Below, one piece after another: positions 35,380 through 44,172 of a stretch of 64,000 bases of DNA (position 1 is the stretch's first letter; each line of letters opens with the position of its first letter). Source of the stretch: Butyrivibrio sp. CB08 (GTDB lineage Bacteria > Bacillota > Clostridia > Lachnospirales > Lachnospiraceae). Where the stretch lies: NCBI RefSeq assembly GCF_003625485.1, contig NZ_RAIR01000007.1:1-64000 (forward strand), given 5' to 3'. Made by a program: the position numbers and the translations under genes. Below the pieces are notes generated by a model. It saw nothing but the letters and a program-made list of their open reading frames with translations. It made no database searches and was not told the DNA's origin.

Positions 35380-37497
35380 CTAGTTTGTAGCTTTGATCTT
35401 GAGTATATTTGGCACCCAGTTGATGAGCTTGGTGCGGCTGGTCTTGTCGATTGCCAGCATTCCGATCTGGTAGTATCCAGGTGGCAACAGCCCCTTCTTG
35501 ATACGGAGCTTGTAGCCTGTCAGGTCAACATTTACCTGATCTGCCAGTCTAACCCTGATGTCAGGTCTGTACCACACATAAGGAGTGAAGCTGTACACCT
35601 TTGGTCCTACAGGACCTGCGCCGTCTTCGTAGCGCTGCACAAGTCGAAGCACCAGCTTTTTCTCAAAGTGTGCATTGTCTGAACCGATGACAAAGCTGTA
35701 TCCCTTGAGGAAATATCCTTCCTCATTGCTCTTGGCAGTTACGCCGTAGAGCCAGTTGTCCATGGTTCCGTTGTACTCGCAGCCGATCCTCAGGCACTGA
35801 TCCTCACGGGCTCCGCGAATACCATGCTCGTGGATGCTGGCTGTAGCATATGGAATATCCTCAGGAGCAGTGTAGTCCTCCTTAGGAATGATGGCAGAAA
35901 TAGTCTCATCCTCTGTAAGGTGAGGTGAGTAGAATGGATCCACGTTGTAGAGATGGTTGTGCCTGGTCATAAGGGTATCACCTTCTACTGCCAGTCTCTC
36001 CATCTTCTTGGGATCAAGGTTATCAAGTCCTCTTGTCAGGGACTCGTGATGCAGCAGATGAATATGATTGCAGCATACGTTGTAATAGCCCTTCTCATGC
36101 ATGCTGTAGCAGAAATCCACGTCGTTAAAGGCAACCTTAAGCTCCTCAGGGAATCCACCCACATCATTGAACTTCTTGCGACTCACCATAAGGCAGGCTG
36201 CTGTAGCTCCGATCATGTTGTGTATACCACGGTTGTAGCCAAAGTAGTGACTCTTGTTGTCGTGCATCTTCTGAAGCTTGTGCACAGGGCCACGGCGAAC
36301 ATTGGCAATTCCTGCATGCTGAATAAGATCAGTCTCAGGATAGATGAGCTTGGCTCCAACAACGCCCACGTGCTTAAGCTGTGCCTGTGACAACATCTCT
36401 CTCATCCAGCCTTCCTTGACGCATTCGATGTCGTCGTTAAGGAACAGCAGATAATCACCAGTAGAGTTCTTCACTCCCTGGTTGCACATAGCAGAGAAGT
36501 TAAACTCCTGAGTCTTATAGATATAGTTGATCTTGGTCAAACCGTTCTTACGCTCTGCGCGGCTTGCATAAACGCCGTACTTAACACGGTTTGCGGCACT
36601 ACTGCCATTATCAATAATGACGATGTCGTACTTGATGTTGTCATCGCCTGTTGTTGCAATTATAGAGTTGAGGCACTGCTGAAGCACCTCAGGATGATCC
36701 TTGGATGGAATAATGATGCTGACTGTCGCTGGAGACAGCAGCATATGTCTTGAAGTATGGAAGCTCCTACCGTAGAACACATCCTGCTCTGGATTTCGGT
36801 GGAACAACACTTCCCTTATGTGACCAATTGGGAACTCGAGACCGGTTCTTTTTCCAAAGGCATGCTCATGTATCGCCAGCATGCAGAACAATACGTCTGC
36901 AGACAAAAGAGATGCCTCCAGCCCTGTCTGTTCAACAGAACCCTTCTTGTGCGCAGTACCGCCAAGCATTCTCACAGCATTGTCATACTCCGGTGCAGAT
37001 TCATGCATAACAGATGCTCTGCAGGCAAAAAAGCTGCCGATGTAGAAAGCGTTAAGATATGAATCAGGTGACCAGTCCGGCTTAAAGTAAGGATGGATAT
37101 ACTTACCGCCCTTTCCAAGTTCGTCCTCGTCGCCATAAACCACGTTGTGCTCAGGGTGGGCGATGAAGTACTGCTTCACCACGTCAGCGGCCTTCTTGAC
37201 CAGCTTACCCTTAGGGCTCACAAAGAGATAGACGCATGTTTCGTCCTTCTTGTTGTCCTGAACTTCCCAAACCTTGCCATAAGGCACAACCTTTACAGTA
37301 GGCGTAGGGAGCTTTTTTGGAACCAGTTCACCGTTTTCTGCAGTCTCATACTGAACCGGTGCCTCTGCCTCCTGAACAGGCTCTTTTTCCCTTGCCCTCT
37401 GCCACTTGTCGTAGGCAGAAGCCTTGGATGCCAGGAGCTTATTGTATTTATTTGTCTGCTTCTTAACCAGAGTCCCTTTGGCCAGGTCTTTTAACAT
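35380..37497 (-). CDS. Family 2 glycosyltransferase with partial first domain and C-terminal beta domain
   Basis: A 705-residue protein. Residues 60-190 look like the second half of a GT-A domain (VVYGDEDELG, then HPYFKPDWSPDSYLN) without its usual N-terminal part. Residues about 255-500 are a full GT2 domain (VSIIIPSKDHPEVLQQC, IIDNGSS, FLNDDIE, FNDVDFCYSMHEKGYY). Residues about 560-705 form a beta-rich extension with aromatic residues that may be a glycan-binding module. The ATG has AAGGGG very close upstream. It lies 6 bp after the methyltransferase-kinase gene and just before the tandem GT2, so all act on the same chain. Confidence 0.87.
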   Translation of the reverse strand: MLKDLAKGTLVKKQTNKYNKLLASKASAYDKWQRAREKEPVQEAEAPVQYETAENGELVPKKLPTPTVKVVPYGKVWEVQDNKKDETCVYLFVSPKGKLVKKAADVVKQYFIAHPEHNVVYGDEDELGKGGKYIHPYFKPDWSPDSYLNAFYIGSFFACRASVMHESAPEYDNAVRMLGGTAHKKGSVEQTGLEASLLSADVLFCMLAIHEHAFGKRTGLEFPIGHIREVLFHRNPEQDVFYGRSFHTSRHMLLSPATVSIIIPSKDHPEVLQQCLNSIIATTGDDNIKYDIVIIDNGSSAANRVKYGVYASRAERKNGLTKINYIYKTQEFNFSAMCNQGVKNSTGDYLLFLNDDIECVKEGWMREMLSQAQLKHVGVVGAKLIYPETDLIQHAGIANVRRGPVHKLQKMHDNKSHYFGYNRGIHNMIGATAACLMVSRKKFNDVGGFPEELKVAFNDVDFCYSMHEKGYYNVCCNHIHLLHHESLTRGLDNLDPKKMERLAVEGDTLMTRHNHLYNVDPFYSPHLTEDETISAIIPKEDYTAPEDIPYATASIHEHGIRGAREDQCLRIGCEYNGTMDNWLYGVTAKSNEEGYFLKGYSFVIGSDNAHFEKKLVLRLVQRYEDGAGPVGPKVYSFTPYVWYRPDIRVRLADQVNVDLTGYKLRIKKGLLPPGYYQIGMLAIDKTSRTKLINWVPNILKIKATN

Positions 37498-37503
37498 ATC
37501 CCC

Positions 37504-39672
37504 TTAATCCCACTCCTCGTCTTTATAGAAGCGCTCCTCGCGCTTTTGTTTGATCTTACCTTTGATCTTGCCGATGATATCTTTGCCCTTTTTTGCTTTT
37601 TCCCCAACCGGCTCATCGGCATGTATTGACTCTGCTATGGCACTTGCTGCATTAGCTGGAATCAGCGTTGTGAGCAAAGTCAGCTTTAAGTGATTCCTGT
37701 CCATCTTGCTTGGTTCGTTTTCAAGCCCGAACTCGATGTTAGGGTCATCACTGTTAAATACAAACGAATCATCTGAGATCCACTGGCCGTTCACCGGATG
37801 GATCGAGATGTGACAGGTGTTGTCTGAAATGGACTTGTCATTCCATGTGGCGTCCATGATGGTCACGATGCATGGTGCAAAGGCAGGATCCACACGAACT
37901 GTCCTGCAGTCTCCTGAAACCCGAAGGTCCAGACTGATCTCATTCTTCTCATCGTAAACCTCTTCAGGGAAGAAAGAATCGTCCTCTGAGTATCCTTCGC
38001 CCTCGTCAAGGTAAACCTGCACGCAGTCGTCTGGTCTTGCAGCATTAGCGCCGCCCTGAAGCTCTTTTGGAACAATTGTCTTTCGTCCGATTCCGCGCCA
38101 GATCTCAACCATTGACTTGCGATTGCCAGTAACGTACTTCTGGAATGCGTACTCTTCTTCAAGGAGATCCTGCATCTCTTTTTCTGTAAGACCCACTCTG
38201 TTGTAGATAGGCTTAGGGTCGAAGTGATCTCTTTTCCTATCCTCAAGCCTGTAGCAGTACATCGCTCTCCAGAGCTGGTCCTTGACCGGAATGCACTTGC
38301 CGTAGGTCCACTCGTAATCAATGATGGTCCAGATAGGTCCATTGACCATGATATTGGAAAAGATAAGGTCGTAGTCCGAAACCGGATAGTCGGGCTTGTG
38401 ACCTATTCTCTTGATATACTCGCCTATAAGGGCTGTGAAAGCCTCTTCGTCGTCCCTGTCAATGCACTGATCAAGAAGGGATGACAGTGGAACGCCGTTG
38501 ACAAAAGAGAATACGGCGCACCCTTCAGTTTCGTTGATCTGACAGTCATTGATCTCCAGATCACCGCCCCTGTACTTCTCTATGAGGCCAAGGTAAGCAT
38601 CCCTGATGCCAAGGACATGCTCTTTTGCTGCCTCTGAAAGAGGGAACTTCTTGATGACCTTGCGGCCAGCGCGATCGATGGCAATGTCTGTACGGATCTT
38701 AAATTCATCAACTCTGTCGTTGCTGTATTTACTGTAGATAGTATCAAAGCCGGGACCGAGGATAACTTCAAAGGAGTTTGCAAACTCCGGATACATCTTC
38801 TCTTTAACCAGCTCTTCGTAAGCTTTCTTCTCGTTAAAGAGGATCATTCGGTCGCGGTCGAAGTTTCTGACGTTGTCCTGAAGCTCTCCGTGCCCAGGCA
38901 GATAGCTGTCTGAATGAAGCAGGGTCATGAGCTTGTAGTCAGGGTATGGATAATAGAAATGGTACTCATTCATGCCACACTTCTTGAAGATGTTGATGAG
39001 TCCATTCCTGCTAAAAGTCCTTGCAACGGAATCTGCGGAGTACCCTTCGATTCCAGTAAAGTAGCTGCCAAGGTGATCCTCAGCGCAGCCAGCAAAATAC
39101 TTAAGTCCAAGACGGTTCTCGATGGCGATGACAATTCTGCCGCCCTTTTTAAGGTGGCGGTTAAGCATCCTGAGGAACCTCTCGTAAGGAGTGTCAGTGC
39201 CAATGTAGCCCTGGCCATACTCAAACACACCAATGAGGAAGATATAATCAAAGTCCTTTGGAAGGTCAGGTTCAATATCCCTGAAGTTACCAACATGGAT
39301 TGTTACATTGTCACAGTCAGCGTTTCTGGTAGCGTTGATCTCAGAACGACGGCGGGATAAGTCACATGCCACAACTTCCCTTGCCTTCTTAGAGAGCATT
39401 CCAGTGATGGCGCCACAGCCAGAGCCAACTTCCAGAACCTTGGCGTTAGAATCCATAGGGATCCACTCAACGATATTTGAGCGCTGCTCAGAAAGGTGGT
39501 AAAGGATAGGCCAGCTATTCCTCTCCTCGATCACCTGCTGATACTCTTCTTTTTTATACTTTTTGACTATCTCAAGAAGGTCGTTCTCTATAGCGCCGTC
39601 GCTGTAGAGGTCAACCCCTGAGTAGTGTTTGAAGTTAAGGGACACGCCCCCTATCTTGATCTCTTCCTGCAT
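37504..39672 (-). CDS. Methyltransferase-kinase fusion, WbdD-like chain terminator candidate
   Basis: This 722-residue protein joins two activities. Residues about 50-250 are a class I SAM methyltransferase with VLEVGSGCGAITG (79-91), ACDLSRRR and YIFLIGVFEYG. Residues about 300-480 look like a protein-kinase-fold domain: Lys in RKVIKKF (around 341), DYDLIFSNIMV (catalytic Asp435, Asn440) and TIIDYEW (metal Asp452). A beta-rich part and a basic tail (GKIKGKIKQKREER) follow. In E. coli O9a, WbdD has the same order, methyltransferase then kinase, and caps the chain for export by Wzm/Wzt. Here the gene lies 90 bp after wzt. The start at 39672 has AGAGG 7 nt upstream. The function is inferred from architecture and context. 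Confidence 0.8.
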   Translation of the reverse strand: MQEEIKIGGVSLNFKHYSGVDLYSDGAIENDLLEIVKKYKKEEYQQVIEERNSWPILYHLSEQRSNIVEWIPMDSNAKVLEVGSGCGAITGMLSKKAREVVACDLSRRRSEINATRNADCDNVTIHVGNFRDIEPDLPKDFDYIFLIGVFEYGQGYIGTDTPYERFLRMLNRHLKKGGRIVIAIENRLGLKYFAGCAEDHLGSYFTGIEGYSADSVARTFSRNGLINIFKKCGMNEYHFYYPYPDYKLMTLLHSDSYLPGHGELQDNVRNFDRDRMILFNEKKAYEELVKEKMYPEFANSFEVILGPGFDTIYSKYSNDRVDEFKIRTDIAIDRAGRKVIKKFPLSEAAKEHVLGIRDAYLGLIEKYRGGDLEINDCQINETEGCAVFSFVNGVPLSSLLDQCIDRDDEEAFTALIGEYIKRIGHKPDYPVSDYDLIFSNIMVNGPIWTIIDYEWTYGKCIPVKDQLWRAMYCYRLEDRKRDHFDPKPIYNRVGLTEKEMQDLLEEEYAFQKYVTGNRKSMVEIWRGIGRKTIVPKELQGGANAARPDDCVQVYLDEGEGYSEDDSFFPEEVYDEKNEISLDLRVSGDCRTVRVDPAFAPCIVTIMDATWNDKSISDNTCHISIHPVNGQWISDDSFVFNSDDPNIEFGLENEPSKMDRNHLKLTLLTTLIPANAASAIAESIHADEPVGEKAKKGKDIIGKIKGKIKQKREERFYKDEEWD

Positions 39673-39762
39673 GTAGTTTCCTCTGTTTATTGTTTCCTGG
39701 CCCAGGGACAATATATTTCCATTTGCTCATGTTGAGCCAAACACTCCGCTGAGCCCTGGACA

Positions 39763-41109
39763 TCAGGCGTTGGCATCGGAGACGGTACATTTAGTCTCCA
39801 TGTCGTAGTAACCGACGGTGTTTTTGTCGGATACTACAGTTACATTTAACGCGTCATACAATCTATGGTACACAGTGAAGTCATTCTGCTCAAAGCCAGT
39901 AACTCCAAAGCTCAGGAGATACTCACCACCCTGCAGCGTCATCTTCTGAGTGAAGGTAATATCCTTCTCATCGCCAGCCTTAACTGGTTCCAAGAACGCC
40001 TTCTCCACCATGGAGTTAGTTCCGGTGATCTCAATACCCATGATGTTCTTAAAGGTAAATGCGAAGATTGGTGCTGCCACGTCCTTGGTGAACTTAACCC
40101 GCATGTGAACAGTGAACTCGGAACCCTTGATGATTGAGTTGCTGCGAGTGCCTTTTTCATCAGTTACATAGTAGTCGGTGATGGTTGCTGCGCCGTCGCC
40201 ATATTCCAGAAGGTCAGGGTTCTCCTGCGGATCCTTATTTCCAACCTTGGAATCAGCCGTATCGCCACCTTTGTTCACCTTGTCGTCAGCCTTCTCAGCT
40301 GCGTCTGCTGCAGCCTTTCTGATATCTTCGTCATCAAGCAGATTCTCCACGTCGCTCTTTGGAAGTGGATACTGTCCTACAAGGACCTGCTTGTAAATGT
40401 CGATCATCTTCTTTGGAGTACCTTCTCCAAGAAGTACACCCTGGTTCAGGAGAACTGCTCTGTCGCAGTACTTGCTGATACTTGAGAGATCGTGGGATAC
40501 AAAGAGGATAGTCTTACCCTGCTTCTTGAACTCCTCAAACTTGTGGTAGCACTTGGCCTGGAAGAATACATCTCCTACGGAAAGAGCCTCATCGACAATA
40601 AGGATCTCTGGGTCGATGTTGATGGCAACCGCAAAGGCAAGTCTTACAAACATACCACTTGAATATGTCTTAACAGGCTGATACACATAGTCTCCGATAT
40701 CCGCAAACTCTAATATTGCATCAAGTCTCTTGGTGATCTCTTCCTCTGAGAAACCGATCATCATACCGTTTAGGTAGATGTTGTCGATTCCGTTGTACTC
40801 CATGTTAAAGCCTGCACCCAGCTCAAGGAGCGCTGAAATGTGACCATCCACGGTAACTTCGCCGCTTGTAGGTGACAGTACTCCTGTAATGATCTTGAGG
40901 ATAGTAGACTTTCCAGATCCGTTAGTACCGATGATACCAACAGTCTCGCCCTTCTTGACTGAAAGAGTAACATTGTTAAGGGCAAGGTGCTCCTTGTACC
41001 TCTTCTTTCGAAGGAGTCCCATAGAGTCCTTGAGCCTGTCAATGGGCTTGTCATACAATCTATAAACCTTCGTCAGGTTTTTTACTTCAATCGCAGTATC
41101 TTTATCCAT
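39763..41109 (-). CDS. wzt: Polysaccharide ABC exporter ATPase with Wzt-type C-terminal domain
   Basis: The ATPase subunit powers export of an undecaprenyl-linked polysaccharide. Residues 1-245 form the nucleotide-binding domain: Walker A GTNGSGKST (61-69), signature YSSGMFVRLAFA (149-160), Walker B ILIVDEAL (169-176) and switch His in FVSHD. A charged linker (250-300, Asp/Ala/Lys-rich) leads to a beta-sandwich domain (300-445: YGDGAATITDYYV, then FTFKNIMGIEITGTNS). In E. coli O9a Wzt, such a domain binds the capped chain end. The 448-residue length is close to that of Wzt. It starts 4 bp after wzm. Streptococcal RgpD/GacE ATPases are related. Confidence 0.9.
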   Translation of the reverse strand: MDKDTAIEVKNLTKVYRLYDKPIDRLKDSMGLLRKKRYKEHLALNNVTLSVKKGETVGIIGTNGSGKSTILKIITGVLSPTSGEVTVDGHISALLELGAGFNMEYNGIDNIYLNGMMIGFSEEEITKRLDAILEFADIGDYVYQPVKTYSSGMFVRLAFAVAINIDPEILIVDEALSVGDVFFQAKCYHKFEEFKKQGKTILFVSHDLSSISKYCDRAVLLNQGVLLGEGTPKKMIDIYKQVLVGQYPLPKSDVENLLDDEDIRKAAADAAEKADDKVNKGGDTADSKVGNKDPQENPDLLEYGDGAATITDYYVTDEKGTRSNSIIKGSEFTVHMRVKFTKDVAAPIFAFTFKNIMGIEITGTNSMVEKAFLEPVKAGDEKDITFTQKMTLQGGEYLLSFGVTGFEQNDFTVYHRLYDALNVTVVSDKNTVGYYDMETKCTVSDANA

Positions 41110-41113
41110 AAAT

Positions 41114-42112
41114 TTACAGCACGTCAGCGAAGTGCGTCTTGCTCCTCTTAAATATCAGGGTTCCAATACAGAACACCGCAACCACGAAAATCCAAAAATA
41201 TGTTGAAGAATAGAAATGCTCAAAGAACCAGGATTCGCCATAAATTGTATTCCTGAAGCCTTCAACAATGTATGACATCGGGTTTAGCTTGACGATCCAT
41301 TTATACTTGTCCGGAACAATATCAATATTCCACAGAATTGGTGTGGCCCACTGGAACAGCTGAAGTCCGATTGAAATGATCTGCAAAAGATCCCTGAAGA
41401 ACACCACTATTGCAGAAGTCGCATAACTTATGGACAACACCAGAATAAATTCGCACCCTATGTAATAGATCAGCTGTAGCCAGTAGATGCTTGGATAATA
41501 GCCATATATGCAGGCAATTATCATCAGTACGCATGTGAAGAACACATGAATAAACATGGCTGCAATGATCTTGATGATCGGAAGAATACTTATTTTGAAA
41601 AGAACTTTTTTAACCAGGTAGTTGTACTCAAGAAGTGAGGTAGTTCCATTGGTAAGTGCCTCAGAAAAGAAAAACCAGGGAACAAGGCCCGCTGTCAGAA
41701 ACAATACGTAAGGAACAACAACGCCGTCTGACACCGCCTGTGCTCTGGATTGGAATACCCTGTCAAAGACAATATAGTACATGCAAACAGTGACCACCGG
41801 CTGTGCCAGTGCCCACACGATTCCCATATATGATCCGGCATATCTCTTCTTAAAGTCGTTAACTGCAAGTCTCTTGATGAGCTTCCTTGAGTGAAAGAGC
41901 TCAACTGGCAGTATCAGAAGCCTGTCATACCAAATGAAAACCAGAATGCAGCTGATGCCAATAAGCACACAGCCACAGATCTTTTTGAGCATGGCAGTAT
42001 CCGCATCCTCTAAGGGATTGTTATGAAAAATGAGAAGAAGCGCCAGCACCAGTGCTAACGCATAGAAAGCTCCAAGAGCTATGCCCTTGGAGATTTTCTT
42101 TTTATTGCCCAT
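41114..42112 (-). CDS. wzm: Polysaccharide ABC exporter permease (Wzm/RgpC-like)
   Basis: The membrane subunit of the exporter, with ABC-2 type architecture. The 332-residue protein has a core from about residue 75: IKRLAVNDFKKRYAGSYMGIVWALAQPVV, GLVPWFFFSEALTNGTTSL, and NPMSYIVEGFRN near 270. It also has about 65 extra N-terminal residues with two hydrophobic helices (ALGAFYALALVLALLLI and CGCVLIGISCILVFIW), which short Wzm proteins lack. The start at 42112 has AAGGAG 5 nt upstream, and its A is the last base of the rfbC stop (TGATG), so translation is coupled. Confidence 0.9.
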   Translation of the reverse strand: MGNKKKISKGIALGAFYALALVLALLLIFHNNPLEDADTAMLKKICGCVLIGISCILVFIWYDRLLILPVELFHSRKLIKRLAVNDFKKRYAGSYMGIVWALAQPVVTVCMYYIVFDRVFQSRAQAVSDGVVVPYVLFLTAGLVPWFFFSEALTNGTTSLLEYNYLVKKVLFKISILPIIKIIAAMFIHVFFTCVLMIIACIYGYYPSIYWLQLIYYIGCEFILVLSISYATSAIVVFFRDLLQIISIGLQLFQWATPILWNIDIVPDKYKWIVKLNPMSYIVEGFRNTIYGESWFFEHFYSSTYFWIFVVAVFCIGTLIFKRSKTHFADVL

Positions 42113-42657
42113 CAAAACTCCTTGATTCCTCCCCACTTAGTATCCCTCTCAGAAAGGTTAAGTGAAACACCCTCAACAAGTGGCCAGTCAATACCTATAT
42201 CCGGGTCATTCCACATAAGGCCACCCTCATCGCCAGGTGTATAAAAATCTGAACATTTATATGCAAACTCAGCATACTCTGACATTACGTAAAATCCATG
42301 TGCAAATCCCTTTGGTACAAAGAACTGCTTCTTATTTTCCTCTGACAGCACCACGCCGTACCATTTTCCAAAGGTCTTGGAATCACGTCTAAGATCCACA
42401 GCTACATCAAACACTTCACCTCTTAAGCAACGAACCAGCTTATCCTGTGGATGGTTGATCTGATAGTGAAGGCCCCTTAAAACTCCCTGTGAGCTTGCAG
42501 ACTGATTGTCCTGAACAAATGGTACATCTATTCCAGCTGCTGCAAAGTCTCTCTGGCTGTATGTCTCCATAAAATATCCTCTGGCATCTCCAAACACCTG
42601 AGGTGTAATGACCTTAAGGCCCTCAATTTCACATGTCTCTACAGTAATCTTACCCAT
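42112..42657 (-). CDS. rfbC: dTDP-4-dehydrorhamnose 3,5-epimerase
   Basis: RfbC (RmlC) is the third step of dTDP-L-rhamnose synthesis, a double epimerisation of dTDP-4-keto-6-deoxyglucose. The 181-residue cupin has GDARGYFMETY (23-33), the active-site GLHYQ (62-66, His) with QDKLVRCLRGEVFDVAVDLR, and the later PKGFAHGFYV and YKCSDFY. The start at 42657 is chosen as the usual family N terminus (GKITVETCEIEGL); AAGGAG is 14 nt upstream, longer than normal. An in-frame TTG at 42693 is the alternative. rfbA and rfbB lie upstream in the same unit. Confidence 0.93.
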   Translation of the reverse strand: MGKITVETCEIEGLKVITPQVFGDARGYFMETYSQRDFAAAGIDVPFVQDNQSASSQGVLRGLHYQINHPQDKLVRCLRGEVFDVAVDLRRDSKTFGKWYGVVLSEENKKQFFVPKGFAHGFYVMSEYAEFAYKCSDFYTPGDEGGLMWNDPDIGIDWPLVEGVSLNLSERDTKWGGIKEF

Positions 42658-42699
42658 AGCTACGTAATAATCTCCTTGTAACTTTTTATTCAATTTATT

Positions 42700-43272
42700 T
42701 TATGGCGTTCCTACCGGTGTTCCGGTAACTGTCTGATCAGCAGGAATATACTGGCCAAATCCGCCTGCTGGCGCCTGTGGCACACTTGTAAGATACCCGG
42801 AAGCTCCCGTCACATCATCCTGATACATGGAAGGGTACTCCGGATTTGGGTTGGTAATCTGGCCAACAACAGCCATTCCTGTGCCATCGCCAGCATCCTC
42901 ATCATCACCCTTAATTCCGTCGTCTCCAATAAGTGCTTCGCCACTTGCACCTGCTGCGCCAGATGTGGCATCCGCACCACTTGAAGCTCCTGCTGATGTT
43001 TTCTTTCTTACAACCACAGACGGAATCTTCTCTGTCTCATCAAAGAAATCCTCATCCAGCATGAATCCGCTTAAGTCGTCGCCTATCTGATCTCCGGTAA
43101 AGACTTCTTCCGAAAGCTCTTCAGATAGTTCCTCACTGACAGTCTCTTTTGCCTTGCCCCATCCAAAAAGCTCGTTGATCTTCTTGGCATTGGTGGCATA
43201 GACGATCATCAGCACCAGAATAAATGCACTTATTATGGTCAGTATAGCCATTCGAAAGACTCGTCTGTCCAT
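42700..43272 (-). CDS. Membrane-anchored low-complexity protein of unknown function
   Basis: This 190-residue protein is not recognised. It has one N-terminal transmembrane helix (about 8-26), then an acidic stretch with repeated SEEL (45-58) and FLDEDFFDE-like sequence. A Gly/Ala/Ser/Asp-rich disordered region (about 92-135) and a Pro/Gly/Thr-rich C terminus follow. The outer part has no cysteine and no enzyme motif. It is placed between rfbA and rfbC, inside the nucleotide-sugar genes, and has a strong ribosome site (GAGGGGGG). A scaffold or wall-spanning linker for the polysaccharide machinery is possible but unproven. Confidence 0.72.
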   Translation of the reverse strand: MDRRVFRMAILTIISAFILVLMIVYATNAKKINELFGWGKAKETVSEELSEELSEEVFTGDQIGDDLSGFMLDEDFFDETEKIPSVVVRKKTSAGASSGADATSGAAGASGEALIGDDGIKGDDEDAGDGTGMAVVGQITNPNPEYPSMYQDDVTGASGYLTSVPQAPAGGFGQYIPADQTVTGTPVGTP

Positions 43273-43292
43273 ATACCCCCCTCGGCTAACAA

Positions 43293-44162
43293 TTAAAGTC
43301 CGTTAGCCACCTCGACAAGATACTTGCCGTAATCTGTCTTCATAAGAGGCTCAGCAAGCTTAAGAAGCTGCTCCTTGTCAATAAAGCCTCTCTTATATGC
43401 GATCTCCTCGATGCAGGAAATATAGAGTCCCTGCCTCTTCTGGAAGGCGCAAACAAAATCAGATGCATCAAGAAGTGAATCATGGCTGCCTGTATCAAGC
43501 CATGCAAAGCCCCGACCCATGGTCTCAACCTGAAGTTCACCGCGGCTTAAGTACTCATTGTTGATACTTGTGATCTCTATCTCGCCCCTGGCTGATGGCT
43601 TAACGTTCCTTGCAATCTCCACAACGTTATTGTCGTAGAAATAAAGACCAGGTACAGCATAGTTGCTCTTTGGATGCTCAGGTTTCTCCTCGATGCTGAT
43701 AGCCTTGCCATTCTCGTCAAACTCAACAACGCCGTAAGCTCTTGGATCCCTTACATAGTATCCAAAGATAGTTGCTCCCTTTTCTCTTGCCGCAACTGTT
43801 CTAAGGAGCTTACTAAAGCTCTGTCCGTAAAAGATATTGTCGCCAAGGACCAGCGCAACGCTGTCAGAACCAATAAAGTCTGCGCCAATAATAAATGCAT
43901 CAGCAAGTCCTCTTGGCTGCTCCTGGATCGCATAGCTAAAGCTCATGCCCAGCTGTTCACCTGTTCCAAAGAGTTCCTCGAACATAGGAAGATCTCTTGG
44001 TGTTGAGATAATAAGCACCTCTCTGATACCTGCAAGCATCAATGTTGAGAGAGGATAATAGATCATTGGCTTGTCATAAACAGGCATCATCTGCTTGGAC
44101 ATTGCCCTTGTCAAAGGATAAAGACGTGTTCCTGATCCGCCTGCCAGAATAATTCCCTTCAT
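43293..44162 (-). CDS. rfbA: Glucose-1-phosphate thymidylyltransferase
   Basis: RfbA (RmlA) makes dTDP-glucose from glucose-1-phosphate and dTTP, the first step to dTDP-rhamnose. The 289-residue length is standard. Motifs are [14 protein letters not shown] (5-18), the KPMIYYPLS substrate loop, VLGDNIFYG (107-115), [20 protein letters not shown] and [13 protein letters not shown]. The ATG follows AAGGAG by 7 nt and lies 10 bp after rfbB. Allosteric inhibition by dTDP-rhamnose is typical of the family. The glucose-1-phosphate could come from the pgm gene at 23133-24872. Confidence 0.96.
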   Translation of the reverse strand: MKGIILAGGSGTRLYPLTRAMSKQMMPVYDKPMIYYPLSTLMLAGIREVLIISTPRDLPMFEELFGTGEQLGMSFSYAIQEQPRGLADAFIIGADFIGSDSVALVLGDNIFYGQSFSKLLRTVAAREKGATIFGYYVRDPRAYGVVEFDENGKAISIEEKPEHPKSNYAVPGLYFYDNNVVEIARNVKPSARGEIEITSINNEYLSRGELQVETMGRGFAWLDTGSHDSLLDASDFVCAFQKRQGLYISCIEEIAYKRGFIDKEQLLKLAEPLMKTDYGKYLVEVANGL

Positions 44163-44172
44163 GGTTTACTCC

